Below, piece by piece: positions 23,301 to 34,671 of a stretch of 64,000 nucleotides of DNA. Position 1 is the stretch's first letter, and the number at the start of each line of letters is the position of its first letter. The notes beneath the pieces were generated by a model that worked only from the letters and a program-made list of their open reading frames with translations, made no database searches and was not told where the DNA came from. The position numbers were made by a program, and so were the translations under genes. The DNA lies in NCBI RefSeq assembly GCF_030272615.1, contig NC_081411.1:829488897-829552896 (forward strand). The letters are read 5' to 3'. Origin of the DNA: Cryptomeria japonica (lineage: Eukaryota > Streptophyta > Pinopsida > Cupressales > Cupressaceae).

Positions 23301-24624
23301 TGATAACCTAAGTAGATTAGAAAATAATCTCTAAATAAGATAATGTGCCTCACACATGGGACGAGTGCTATCATAGATTCGACATGCTGTGAGAAGGCCT
23401 GAAATGGCAAACTACCTTCCTTGTCTTCACGAGAGGATGTGTGGGTCCACATGAGGCTTGGATGGGCCGGAAGTTCGGATTAGGTTGCCAGGGTTACCAG
23501 TGTATGGGCCGGGACCTATGAAGACTTGCCATGGTATCCATACCAGGTCGTGTGATGACACTTGTCCCTACGTTCGCTAGTGTGTTATCGTTTTGTCCTG
23601 TTTTGAGTACCTTTGTGAGTCGTCCTTTGTCGCTGCCCTTGTGAGTGTCGGTTTCATGTTAGCCCCTGGGGTAGTGATGGTTCAGTTTTATGGATGCTCT
23701 CATGGACTCTTATGTTATTAGCTTCGATTATGTTCAGCTGGATCCTATTCCTTGTATGGATCATTTTTGTATTATGGACCGATGTGGTCGTTTGTATATT
23801 GTTATGTATCGCCTTGATGGTTGGATTGTACGGTGTAACCTCTTGTACTCTTAACCTTATTATTTATCAGAGGGGGTCTTGCAGTTGAGCAGACCCGGAG
23901 ATGTAGCCCTTTAGGGGTGAACTCCGAGATCATTATGGTGTTATGTGGTGTATTCTCTTATGTTTCCTTTATTCAACTTTATCATGTATGATTAATTTAT
24001 GTAAAATGGTTAAGTGGATAATTGGAATTAACTATTAATGCTTATATTCAGTTCTTTCTTGAATGCCATGTGGATCGAATGCATAATTGGTTGAGATGCG
24101 ATTTATCATAATGCATGCGTGAAATCGTCCTTTTAATGCAATAAGTTGGAATATGGAATAATGTATCTTAGAGTAATGAATTATACTCAGTTGTTGTTAA
24201 GAAATTTAAATATGCTTGGAAAGATCTCTTATGTTTATGGTGAAAATCCTAGTGTATTAGTATGTTAGATGTATGGTTTGTAATTTTAAATGAAAAGCTT
24301 GAATGAGAATCATGAATGGATCTTAATGATGAATCTTTGCTTGTGATTTACATTTCAATCCTTTGAAAGAAATTATCCTGTTTATGAATCATCTCGTTAT
24401 TAAAATAATCAGCTTATTGGATTAATTGTGTGAGTTAGTGAATTGTGAAATTTAAGTAATCTCGTTGGGAAACTCTTTAGGTGTTAGTTGAAGTCTTCCG
24501 CTATGCAATCTGAATCTTTGATATCTTGTTGCATCTTATGTGTTGTAACTTTAAAAAAAAAAAATTGCACTCTATTCTTGTGTTATGGCTTTATCCCTTC
24601 GGGGTTTCCTGGCGGGGCATTACA
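20324..24624. mobile_element. giant solo LTR (4.3 kb) with target duplication CTAAC
   Basis: It begins TGTAGTACCCC and ends GGGGCATTACA, an imperfect inverted terminal pair, and is flanked by CTAAC at 20319-20323 and 24625-24629. There is no long coding frame and no internal LTR pair or PBS. The right half (about 23240-23560) matches the partial LTR at 59095-59420, including the block GGGGGCCGCGCCC..AAGTGG, a GATAACCTAA word and AATAAGATAATG. It also shares architecture with 44029-46240, so it belongs to a long-LTR family. It could alternatively be a LARD-like unit, but the lack of internal LTRs favours a solo LTR. Confidence 0.78.
21690..21975. other. CpG-rich segment inside the giant LTR
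   Basis: About 280 bp are strikingly G+C and CpG rich (GGTCGGGG, CCGCTCGC, GCGCTGCGGACC, GGCGCCGCCCG) inside an otherwise AT-rich LTR. ORFs across it in several frames follow from the composition and have no family features. It may be the U3/R promoter or untranslated leader region of the element. Confidence 0.6.
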
Positions 24625-24640
24625 CTAACACTATATGATC

Positions 24641-27001
24641 CTAAACTTGTGGTGGATCATCAAAACTGAGCCTCTTCGATGTAGTACGTAGCTCTATAGA
24701 TGGCTGCAAAACCACAATTCAAAAGTCGAGTTAGAATTCTTTTGTAGAAAATAGTTCACAATTAACAACATAACTATGCATTTAAATATAATTCCTTTGC
24801 AATTGAAATGTAGATTACCTCATTGACTAATCTAGGAGCTAATGTCTTCTCTCTCCTCTCCTTGTCACTCTTAGGAGTTTTCTTGAAGACATACTTAAAA
24901 GGATCCATGTTATGATTGCACCGCGAAGGGTTCTATTGTATATTAAATGTACAATTAATATAATGTACTAACATAAATACATCAAAAAAACTTAAAAGCT
25001 ATAATATAGATAACAATGACATATCGGTGCTTGAGATGCTTCTCCAATGGACTAAGGATGGCTCACCATCGATGGAGAAGCTGTCGCTATTACCTATACA
25101 AAAAATGATCAAAGATTAAATATAATTAATATAATGATAAGTATTGTAGGTTAAAAACAATTAATGCAATATATCAAACAAAAGTTTACTGGATCCTGAC
25201 ATGCTTCTCTAGTGCACGGAGGAGGGCTCACCATTGATGAAGCAGCTATGGATATTTCCCATATAAAAAAATTACAAGATTATAATATATCACAAGTTCA
25301 CATGTATGCATGCATATAACCATGAAATCAAGAAAATAAAGTAGAGATACATACCTCCACCCTCTTTTGATACATGGGCAAATTAAGTGCATTCAATAAA
25401 TCCACATAGCTCAATGACCATTGTACATGTAAAATAGACAAAAGACACTAATTAAGATACAAACCCCAACTAATACTTGATTTCAACATTTTCAAACAAT
25501 TGTACAACTAAAAATGTGTTCAATTACCTGCTTCCCATATTTTGGCATCTTCAAGGAATTCTTTTTCTTAGGACGAGGTCTAGACATGGAGGGGGTACCC
25601 TAAAAAAAACAAAATTAACATGAGATATTAGTACAGATAATATATTAAATATAATTTCAAAAATCTAAAATGAAATGACTTTCATATTCCATTAAAACAA
25701 TACATAAAAAGGGTTGTACAAAATATGATACCATATAGCCTTGTAGGCCAAAATCGATTGCTGAGAGCGTGATGTCATCAATCTGGGACATTTAGTCCAC
25801 TTTTAACACCTACAAACCAAAAATTGGACCAACCATTAAAGATAGTTAGTATATCTTGTAATATTTTTGAATTCAAAGTGTACTATTCCATTTTAACATG
25901 TTATAAAATTTATACCTCAGGCATCGAAGCTGCAGCTGTAGTAACTACGAGAGGAGTATGGGATACCGTTGCTGCATCCTAAAATGAATATTATTTGTCT
26001 CAATTTAAATTGATGTATAAATAAAAATTCATTTATGTAATTACAAATTTAAAGTGAGTGATAAATAAAATGCTATGAATTCAAATCAACACACGTGTGT
26101 CTGTCACTGATGAGCAAACACCATGTCCATCAACTCATCTGTCAGCACGAAATCCTTAGTCATGCGGGCCTGACATCTACTCCCACAAATCATATACGGA
26201 TGAGATGTGGATCCATCTACACCGACTGCATCATCTATCTCTGATCATATCCTTGAGAAACTGACACACGTGGAGCTCTAGATGGTGAAAATGGGCTCTT
26301 TTTCGCCACATGGAGCAACTAATGGCTCATCATCTAGTACAATATGGTGTGCTAACAACGTCCCATACTGGATGATGATAGCAGTCAATGTTGTGGCTGC
26401 CTGAAGAGTTTGTAGCTCTATCAACTCTTTTAGCTCTACTAGGATAGCCTGATGCTCCTTGGGTTTGGGTGCCCTCTCGATGACTCTCCGGGGCTACTCA
26501 CCTATGGGCTCTAGGTCTATCTTTTGCAGAGCCGACACCTCTACCATGGAACTCTCTCATGTCAAAATAGTTTGGCCGTACATTGAGCACAAACTCACAG
26601 TATACTTTCCTCAAAAAATACAATGGCACCTCATAATTATTACAAGGTGGATCATCAAAGACCATCCACCACCTCTGCCAGAAAAAATTCTTCATCTGCA
26701 CATTGGTACACCAATGTATGGGAAACCTCCTTTCATTAAGAGGTAACAACCAACCAGTTTTAGGATCAACAAAAAGGGCAAGTATTTGTTGTTTACTAAT
26801 ATTTTTGTTTTCCACTCCCTTGTATGATAACCCATCAGCATAGTATTGACGACACCTATCCCTAAAGTTTCCCCATTTTGTAATTTGTGTGGAAACAACT
26901 ATGACACCACTAGCTAATGTTTCTAAGCTACTGGAGAGGGATTTATGATGCTCAAGTTTGGATGTTTTCAATTTATCAATCAGTCTTTTGATTTTAGACA
27001 T
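24641..27001 (-). pseudogene. companion minus-strand gene of the DNA transposon, copy 1
   Basis: Exon 1 (27001 down to 26502) opens with ATG and encodes ITKWGNFRDRCRQYYADG, FFWQRWWMVFDDPPCNNYEV and RPNYFDMREFHGRG; it ends at a GTGAGT donor. An exon near 26462-26098 encodes DGSTSHPYMICGSRCQ and DELMDMVF, but has stops or a shift near 26230-26290. Then come a small basic exon (about 25600-25531, MSRPRPKKK), one ending at a GTATGT donor (about 25354), two similar short exons near 25250 and 25090, a 114-bp exon (24932-24819, PFKYVFKKTPKS) and a 63-bp last exon (24703-24641, TSKRL.FDDPP). The last two have exactly the same lengths in copy 2, which supports real coding. Function unknown; the basic patch suggests nuclear location. 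Confidence 0.6.
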
Positions 27002-27499
27002 ATTTTACCCTAACCGATTAATTAATTGCTCCTTTGTTTTAGGTGTGTGGTCAAGAGGAGGAATTGGGGGTGTATCTTGTGGGTTTTCAGGAGGTGCATT
27101 TTGTTGTTCTTGTTGTGGATTATTAGAATCTGGTTTTTGAAACCATAAATGAAAAAAACCTAATCAAAATTAACGAAATTAAATTCAAAACGTAAAACAA
27201 ATTGAAAAAATGGGAAAGAAAGACAAAAAATTAACAAAAGCTAACTTTGATCCATAGTGTCTGGAGGAGAAATGAGGCACCCCATTTGTGGTTTGGCGGA
27301 GGAAATGGGGGAAAAATGTGGTTGTCATGGGAAAATAAGACCCAGTTTTTTTTTAAAAACTTTTTTTGATAGGTATCGTGTATGCGGTGCTTTAGGGATT
27401 ATTAGCACATACAGGCTACCTTTTTTGAGGCTCAAGAACAATGGACCTAAGTGCGTATGCGGTGATTTCAAATTTTATAACCGTGTACGTGCTGCTTGT

Positions 27500-27555
27500 T
27501 TTTTAATGGTTTTTTTGGGTGGTGTCAACTTTTTTGACCACCATCTTTATGCACA

Positions 27556-27561
<6 letters not shown>
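27500..27561 (+). repeat. 3' terminus of DNA transposon copy 1
   Basis: The sequence TTTTTTGACCACCATCTTTATGCACATACC matches, with a few changes, the end of copy 2 (53360-53398), the fragment end at 37800-37829 and the inverted start at 63962. Just outside it, a GA-repeat tract begins at once. Confidence 0.65.
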
Positions 27562-27562
<1 letters not shown>

Positions 27563-27595
<33 letters not shown>

Positions 27596-27709
27596 GGATA
27601 AGGAGAGGGGGATGGAGGGAGAGGGAGAGAAAGGGGGAGAGGGAGAGAGAGGGAGATTGGGAAAAGGAGAAGGGGAGAGAGGGAGAGGGAGAGAGGGAGA
27701 TTCGGAAAA

Positions 27710-27768
<59 letters not shown>

Positions 27769-27944
27769 GATAAGGAGAGGGTATGAAGGGATATTAGGAA
27801 AAGGAGAGGGGGAGAGGGAGAGAGAGGGATATTGGGAAAAGGAGAGGGGGAGAGGGAGAGGGAGAGAGGGAGAGGGAGAGAGAGGGAGATTGGGAAAAGG
27901 AGAGGGGGAGAGTGAGAGAGAGGGAGATTGGGAAAATGAGAGAG
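27563..27944. repeat. polypurine tract, GA repeat with GGGAAAAGGAGAGGG minisatellite
   Basis: About 380 bp of G and A lie between the transposon terminus and the copia B 5' LTR. There are two pure GA runs (about 27563-27591 and 27714-27764) and several copies of a unit like GAGATTGGGAAAAGGAGAGG. The minus-strand Ser/Leu/Pro ORF is an artefact. Confidence 0.9.
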
Positions 27945-29156
27945 TGTTAGTATTATGGATGAATTGATTATGTTGCATTGATGTCATCACTAGCTATTAT
28001 GGTTGGTTACCGATAGACAAGTTTTGGTTACTGGTAGAAGATCTAGTGTTACTGGCAGAAGAGACTATCTGTTGGACACTTCTGACATATTTGGATAAAT
28101 GAAGTATGTTTGATTTTATGTGTTACATGCTTTTAGAGCATATTTTGGTTAGTTAGTACTGATTTGGTTATTAGATGCTATCATACACTCTTGTAAGCCC
28201 ATACTGGCATTGGTTTAAGGTTTAACCTATAGAGCTTTCATTGAGAAATCTTGACAGGATGCATAAGTGGTTTTGGTGCGGCTTCTAGATGGAATTGAAG
28301 ATGTTATTTGATCATGCCTTAATTGATTGAAGACATTGCTTTGATGTGGTGGACCCAGATTAGGTTTGATGCCTATCTAGGTTATGGACCGGTATTATGT
28401 TAATGTATTCTCTACATGTTACCGAGATGATTTATGATTTGGTTATTGTTGTTTTGGTCTTAAGCTAACATGGCATATCATTGTAATATGGATATGTGTA
28501 ATGATCTTATTGTAATATCTTTTAGGTGGCCGACCTAATTGGTTTAGGCCTTAGTGTTGGTATAAATGATGTAAGATCTCATTGTAGATCAAGTATCATG
28601 GTCTTGGAATGCAATATCATATGTGAAGGAGATTGGTCGACCATAGGTGATCAAATTAGGATTAAGGAAGAGGTCAAAGGCCCTTGATATTGAGCTTAAC
28701 CGGGACTGTAATCAGGCATGGTAGATGCTATGTCTAGAAGTTCATTGGATTATTGTCCATTTATTTTGAGGTGGTTATAATCTCTCTATAGTCAGTGAGA
28801 CTATTTTGTAATGAGCAGTACACTCTAGGCAGTGTGCCTTCCTGCATGTGTAGGTCCCTCTTTGTCTCACATACTTTCTGCAGAAGTATCATTTGACTAT
28901 GGGTAGGCTTCTCACTGTGGTTTTTCCCTTTCTAGGTTTTCCACATACAAATCATGGTGTTATGTGGTATGGTTGCATTGTGTTGATTATCTATTTTATT
29001 GTTAAGTTTTATTGATTACCGGTATCTATTTCTACTATTCCAATACTTAATGTTTATGTGATCCAGTTAAAGGTTATTAAGTGGATTAATTGATATAATC
29101 TATCAAAAATTAATTCACTCCCCTCCCCTCTTAGCTGTTCAATGGTTATCCTAACA
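27945..29156 (+). repeat. 5' LTR of copia B (1,212 bp)
   Basis: Starts TGTTAG and ends TAACA immediately before AT and the PBS. It is repeated at 33564-34620 with scattered substitutions and small indels. The GAGCAGTACACTCTAGG..GTGCCTTCCTGCA region is the best conserved block and is also found at 4405-4450. Confidence 0.92.
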
Positions 29157-29214
29157 ATTGGTATCAGAGCTTTGGTCCTCTTTTGCAGAAGCTTAACCAC
29201 TTGAGGTAGATCCT

Positions 29215-32200
29215 ATGGTAGCTAATACTTCAAACCCACCGGCAACTATTTTCAGAAGACAAATCCCTAAGCTTGATGGAACAAATTATGGGATATGGAA
29301 AATTCTAATGGAGACTCATCTTAGATGTCTTGGCAAGGATATTTGGGAGATCATTGAGAAAGGATACACACCTTATGATTTGACATCTAGCAATCTTGTT
29401 CCTGCAAACCTGGACAAGAATATAGAAAATGATTGCAAAGATAGAGAAGCTATCTTGTGTGCACTTACTGATCAGCAAATCATGGGATTAACTAATAAAT
29501 CATCGGCAAAGGTTATGTGGGATAAATTGCAAACTCTGAATGAAGGTGATCCTACTATCAAAATTGCTAAACTTGATGGTTACTAGGTAAGATATGAACA
29601 CTTGAAGATGGAAGATAATGAAAGAATTGATGTGTTTATGGAAAGAGTAAATGAGATTGTTATGGGAATTCAATGTTGTGGAGGATCTCCGAGTGAAGAT
29701 GAAATAGTTTTAAAAGTCTTGAGAGACATTCCACCAGCTTACAAGATGAAGGCAACTGCAATTAATGAGCTGAGAACAATGGCAAACACTTCAGTTAATA
29801 GAGAGATTCTGATTGGGAAATTATCTACTTTTGATCTTGAAGAATTTGGATTTTCTAGAGCTGTACAGTCTGAACCTACTTTTCATGCATCATCATCATC
29901 TACCAGTAAAAGTGATTGGAAATCCTTATATAAAAAAGAATTGGAAGATATGAGGAAAGAAGATGAAGAATTTGAGCAACTTGAAGCCTTATTTTCTAGA
30001 AGAGTACCTAAAGGACTGACAAGAAGTAAGTATTAAGGAAAAGCACCTTTTAAATATTTTGCATGTAATAAGATTGGTCATTTTGCATCTAGACATCCTA
30101 CAAGGATTGCAAGATTTGAAGAGAGAGTTAAGAAAACATTTAAGCCTAATCAGAACAGGTATAGATTCAAGAAAAGAGAACAATGCTACATAGCGGATGA
30201 GGAAGGATTAAGTGATGACTCTGAGGATGAACCAACAACAGACTCTGCTAGTGGATCTAGCAATGGAAAGGAATGAGTGTTCTATGCTTTAAAGGAATAT
30301 GAACCAAAATTGGCTCTTATGATTGAAGAAATGGCCTTGGTAGAAAAAGTTGAAGATAAGGATGAATGGGTAATTGATAGTAGATGTTCACATCATATGA
30401 CTGGAGATAAAAAACAATTGTCCCTGTAAGAATACAATAGTGGTCAAGTTAGATTTGGAGATGAAAAAGCATGTATGATCAAAGGTACAGGTATTATTTC
30501 TCTAGATGGTAAGCATAATACAGATAATGTCTACTATGTAGAAGGTTTAAAGCATAATCTTTTGAGTGTTGGTCAATTCGTGGACAAGGGAACTTCCAAC
30601 TTCAGTTTAAAGATAGAAAATGTAAATCATTAACAAGACTAGTTTGGAGATTACAACTAGTACTCAAACTGGAGGTAATATCTTTCACTTGAACACTGGT
30701 AATAAGAAGTGTTTGATTTGTCATATTGATGAGAGTTGGTTATGGAATAAAAGGTTGTGTCAGGTTAATTTTGATTATATTGTTAAGATCAGTTCAACTG
30801 AGGCAGTTAGGGATATGCCTAAGATTATGAAGCCTCATAATCCGGTATGTAAGGAATGTTGATTGGGAAAGCAAGTTAGAACTTCTTTTAAGAGCATACA
30901 TGATAAATCTAATGATGTTATTGATTTGATTCACATTAACTTATGTGGTCCAGCAAGGACTAGAAGCTTTCAAGGTGATAGGTATTTCATGTTAATAATT
31001 GATGACTATTATAGAATGATGTGTGACTTTTCTTAAGGAGAAGTCTGAAGCCTTTGAGAAATTCAAGATCTTTAAAGCAAAGGTTGAAACAAAATTTGGA
31101 TTGAAAATCAAATGTCTAAGATCAAATCAAGATGGTGAGTTCACTTCTCATGAACTTAATAGTTATTGTGAGACAAATCAAATTAGGAGACAGTTATCTG
31201 CACCTCAGACTCCTCAGCAGAATGGAGTAGTGGAAAGAAAGAACATAACCATCTTCGATGCAAAAACATCTATGATGATGGAAGCCAAATTGCCTCACAT
31301 CTACTAGAGAGAAGCAGTGAGTACAACAATCTACATATTCAATAGAGTTCACATAAAAGGTGAAACCGGTAAGACCCCTTATGAGTTATGGTTTGGACAT
31401 ACACCTACACTTAAATATTTCAAAATTTTTGGAAGTAAATGCTATATCAAAAGGAATGATTCAATTGGAAAGTTTGATCCTAGATGTGGTGAATGGATAT
31501 TTCTTGGATATTCAATTCAAATCAAAGCGTATAGATGTTATAACAAAAGATTGTAGAAAATTATGGAGAGCGCTAATGTGAAAGTGGATGAGAAATACAG
31601 AAATCAATTTATATCATATGATAGGGAACCGATAGTAGAAATGATCATAACTGAACTAAGAACACCTCAATCACTACAGGAAATTGAGACAGCTACACTA
31701 GTACAATCTAAAAATTCAACTGTGACTGATGATCAGAGCAGTGAACCTGAAGTTCAGAAGACACAAAGGTATGTAAGATTAAATCATTCTGAAGATCAAA
31801 TCATTGGAGATAGGAACAAGGGAGTTATGACAAGAAGAAGACTAGAAAATGAAGAGGTATTTCTTATTTCTCAAATTGAACCAGCATCTGTTATTGAAGC
31901 TTGTAAAGATAAACATTGGTTAAAGGCTATGGAATATGAATTAGATCAGATGGAAAAGAATGAGACTTGGACTTTAGTTCCCCAGCCTAAAAATAAAAAT
32001 GTTATTTGAACTAAATGGGGTTTTAGGAATAAACTGAATGAGGGTGGTCAAGTTGTAAGAAACAAGGCTAGATTGGTTTGTAAAGGATATTCTCAAATCA
32101 AAGGAATTGATTATGGCGAGATTGGCACATGTAGCTAGAATTGAAGTTGTTAGACTATTTCTTGCCTATGCAGCTTATAAGAACTATAAGGTTTATCAAA

Positions 32201-33225
32201 TGGATGTTAAATGTGTATTCTTGAATGGTGAACTTAAAGAAGAAGTATACATTGAGCAACCTAATGGATTTTCGTTGAAAAATGATAAAGATATGGTTTG
32301 CAGATTGAAGAAAGCTTTATATGGATTGAAACAAGTTCCTAGAGCTTGGTATGCAAGGTTGGATAAACATCTTTTGAAGCTTGGTTTTACTAAAGGCAAT
32401 GTTGATAGTAATTTATATTATAAGATCTATGATGATGATATTCTGATTATTGAAGTATTTGTTATTGATATAAGTTTTGGAGGAGAAGATAAATTATGCA
32501 TGGATTTTTCTAATAATATGAAGAATGAATTTGAAATGTCCATGATTGGTGAGATGAGATTTTTCTTAGGTTTACAGATTACTCAAACTGAAAAAGGCAT
32601 TTTTATCTATCAAACTAAGTATCTGAGGGAATTGGTGAAGAAGTTTGGTATGAATGATTCCAAACCGATAAGTACTGTTATAGTGACAAGTGAGAAATTA
32701 TCTATCAAAGATACATATACATTGATAAATCCAACAAGGTATAAGTAGATGATTGGTGGTTTGTTATATCTAACCCACACTAGACCGGATATTATGAATG
32801 CAGTAAGTATTATTTTAACATATCAAAGTAATCCTAAAGAAAATCATGAATGTGCAGTAAAGAGGATATTCCGGTATTTGTAAGGAACAACAAAATATGG
32901 CTTATGGTATTCTAGAGATGATGATTTCACTTTACGTGCATATACAAATTTAGATTGGGCAAGAGATATTGATGAACTAGTAGTTATCTACTGTGATAAC
33001 TTTGCATCTATTGACATGTCTAAGAATCTGGTATTTCACTCTAAGAATAAGCATATATCAATAAAGTATAAATTTCTAAAGGACAAGGTAGAAGGAAAGG
33101 AAGTCAAATTGGTTTATGTAAAAACTAAAGAATAGATTGCAGATATATTCACTAAACTGTTGTCTAAGAAATCATTTGAGTATTTAAGAGATAGGTTAGG
33201 GGTTTATGCCCCTCCAATAGAGACT
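29215..33225 (+). pseudogene. copia B gag-pol, multiple stops, shifts and an RNase H deletion
   Basis: gag opens at 29215 (PKLDGTNYGIWK at about residue 20) and runs with one stop to 30036. A degraded zinc knuckle follows, then a protease remnant with DSRCSHHMTG (usual DSG reads DSR; about 30376-30405). Integrase is in other frames: WNKRLCQVNF with CKEC, RSNQDGEF, and APQTPQQNGVVERKN. RT at 31563-32748 has QMDVKCVFLNGEL and YGLKQVPRAWY, but the catalytic FVDD box reads FVID (about 32458-32469). RNase H jumps from LDWARDID to the YCDN region near 32970, skipping about 70 residues present in copia A. The product would be dead at protease, RT and RNase H. Confidence 0.9.
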
Positions 33226-33563
33226 TGATTGATGTAGCATGTCATCAGTCTGACATGCATTATTAGAGATATTATTCATTCTGACACTGATGAGTGGTAC
33301 TACTACTCAGGGGGAGTAGTCAGCTTTGAGATTCAAAGGTTTACATTCTTGCTTTGATATTTCTGTTGGATTTCTAACATTGATGTTAAAGGGGGAGAGA
33401 TAGTGATGTGAAAAATGTTTATAGAGATATCATTCACACGGGGAGAGTTATTGATATTCAGGAGATTATTGGTTGTCTTCCACAAGGGGAGACTTGTTTG
33501 GCATTTCTTGTTACTTAGATGTTTTTCAAATCTAGTGTTGCCAACAATGTGAAAGGGGGAGAT

Positions 33564-34621
33564 TCTTGGCATTATGGATGAATTGATTATGTGTTGCATT
33601 GATGTTTTGTCATTGATGTCAACACTAGCTGTTATGGTTGGTTATCGACATACATGTTTTGGTTACCAACATATAGGTTTTGGTTACCGACATACATGTT
33701 TTGGTTACTAGTAGAAGATCTAGTGTTACCAACAAAAGAGACTATCTGTTGGACACTTCCAACATGTTTGGATAAATGAAGTATGTTTAATTTTATGTGT
33801 TACATTCTTTTGGAGAATGTTTTGGTCAGTTGGTATTGATTTGGTAATTAGGCACTATCATACACTCTTGTAAACCCATACTGGCATTGGTTTAAGGTTT
33901 AACCAGTAGAGCTTTCACTGAGAAATATTGACAGGATGCATAAGTGGTGTTGGTGCGACTTCTAGATGGAATTCAGGACACTGAAGATGTTCTTTGATCA
34001 TGCCTCAATTGATTGAAGACATTGCTTTGGCATGGTGGACCCAAATTAGGTCCGGTGACTATCTAGGTTATGGACCGGTATCATCTTAACATGTTCTCTA
34101 CACTTTACCAGGATGATTTAGTTGTTTTGGTTTTAAGCCGACATGAAATATCATTATAATATGGATATATGTAATGATCTTATTGTAATATATTTTAGGT
34201 GGCCGACCTAATTGGTTTAGGCCTTAGTGTTGGTATAAATGATGTAAGATCTCATTGTAGATCAAGTTTTGTGGTCTTGGAATGCAATATCATATGCGAA
34301 GGAGATTTGGTCGATCATAGGTGATTGAATTGGGATTAAGGAAGAGGTCAAAGGCCTCTGGTATTGAGCTTAACTGGGACTATAATCAGGCATATCTCTA
34401 GCAATTCAATATTATGGATTGTTGTCCATTTATCTTGAGGTGGTTATAACCTCTCTGTAGTCAGTGAGACTTTTTTGTAATGAGCAGTACGCTCTAGGAA
34501 ATGTGCCTTCCTGCATGTGTAGGCCCCTCTTTGTATCACATTCTTTTTGCAGAAGTATCACCTGACTATGGGTAGGCTTCCCATTGTGGTTTTTTCCCTT
34601 CTAGGTTATCCACGTACAAAT
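33564..34621 (+). repeat. 3' LTR of copia B, truncated
   Basis: Direct repeat of 27945-29000, following the PPT. Its first bases read TCTTGGCATTATGG instead of TGTTAGTATTATGG, so the canonical TG end has mutated. It breaks off at about 34620, before an unrelated 50-bp segment that precedes the next element. Confidence 0.85.
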
Positions 34622-34671
34622 GATCAAGTGGGTATCTCTAAAATTACCACCATAACCTCACACATCTTCTC
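34622..34671. other. 50-bp segment between copia B and the TRIM element
   Basis: This short unique stretch (TGATCAAGTGGGTATC..CACACATCTTCTC) ends in TTCTC, which pairs imperfectly with TTCTT at 37139-37143 as the target duplication of the next element. It is therefore likely continuous with 37139 onwards, and both may be one older element. Confidence 0.5.

Larger units (their letters stand above)
14275..27561 (+). mobile_element. uncharacterised two-gene DNA transposon, copy 1 (interrupted)
   Basis: This block and 46240-53398 share the same ordered parts: a plus-strand DDE-like transposase gene, short TTTGTATATTTAAATGGCC repeats, a 350-360 bp satellite, a non-coding spacer, a minus-strand multi-exon gene, and a 3' terminus close to CACCATCTT..TGCACAyACC (ends at 27561 here). 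Copy 1 contains two extra LTRs at 18907-24624 that copy 2 lacks. A 5' terminus was not found; the left limit is set where CT-rich DNA ends. The terminus inverted (GGTrwGTGCA) also appears at 63962. The family is not one I can name. Transposase copies in both elements are broken, so autonomous activity is not expected. Confidence 0.6.
27945..34621 (+). mobile_element. copia B: Ty1/copia element, 3' LTR truncated
   Basis: The 5' LTR is 27945-29156 (TGTTAGTATTATGG..CCTAACA), followed by a tRNA-Met type PBS TGGTATCAGAGC at 29159-29170, then gag-pol, a PPT AAAGGGGGAGAT at about 33552-33563 and the 3' LTR from 33564. The 3' LTR matches the 5' LTR up to ACAAAT at about 34620, then stops, so about 215 bp of its end are missing. 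gag and pol are the same lineage as copia A, but the LTRs differ greatly. A right-hand target duplication cannot be seen because the end is gone. Confidence 0.92.

Noticed and set aside
23105-23452. Minus-strand ORF of 115 codons in the giant LTR
   Set aside because: It is not conserved as an open frame in the related LTR at 59100-59420, so it is probably chance.
27547-27990. Minus-strand ORF of 147 codons, Ser/Leu/Pro-rich
   Set aside because: Artefact of the GA-repeat tract between the transposon end and the copia B LTR.
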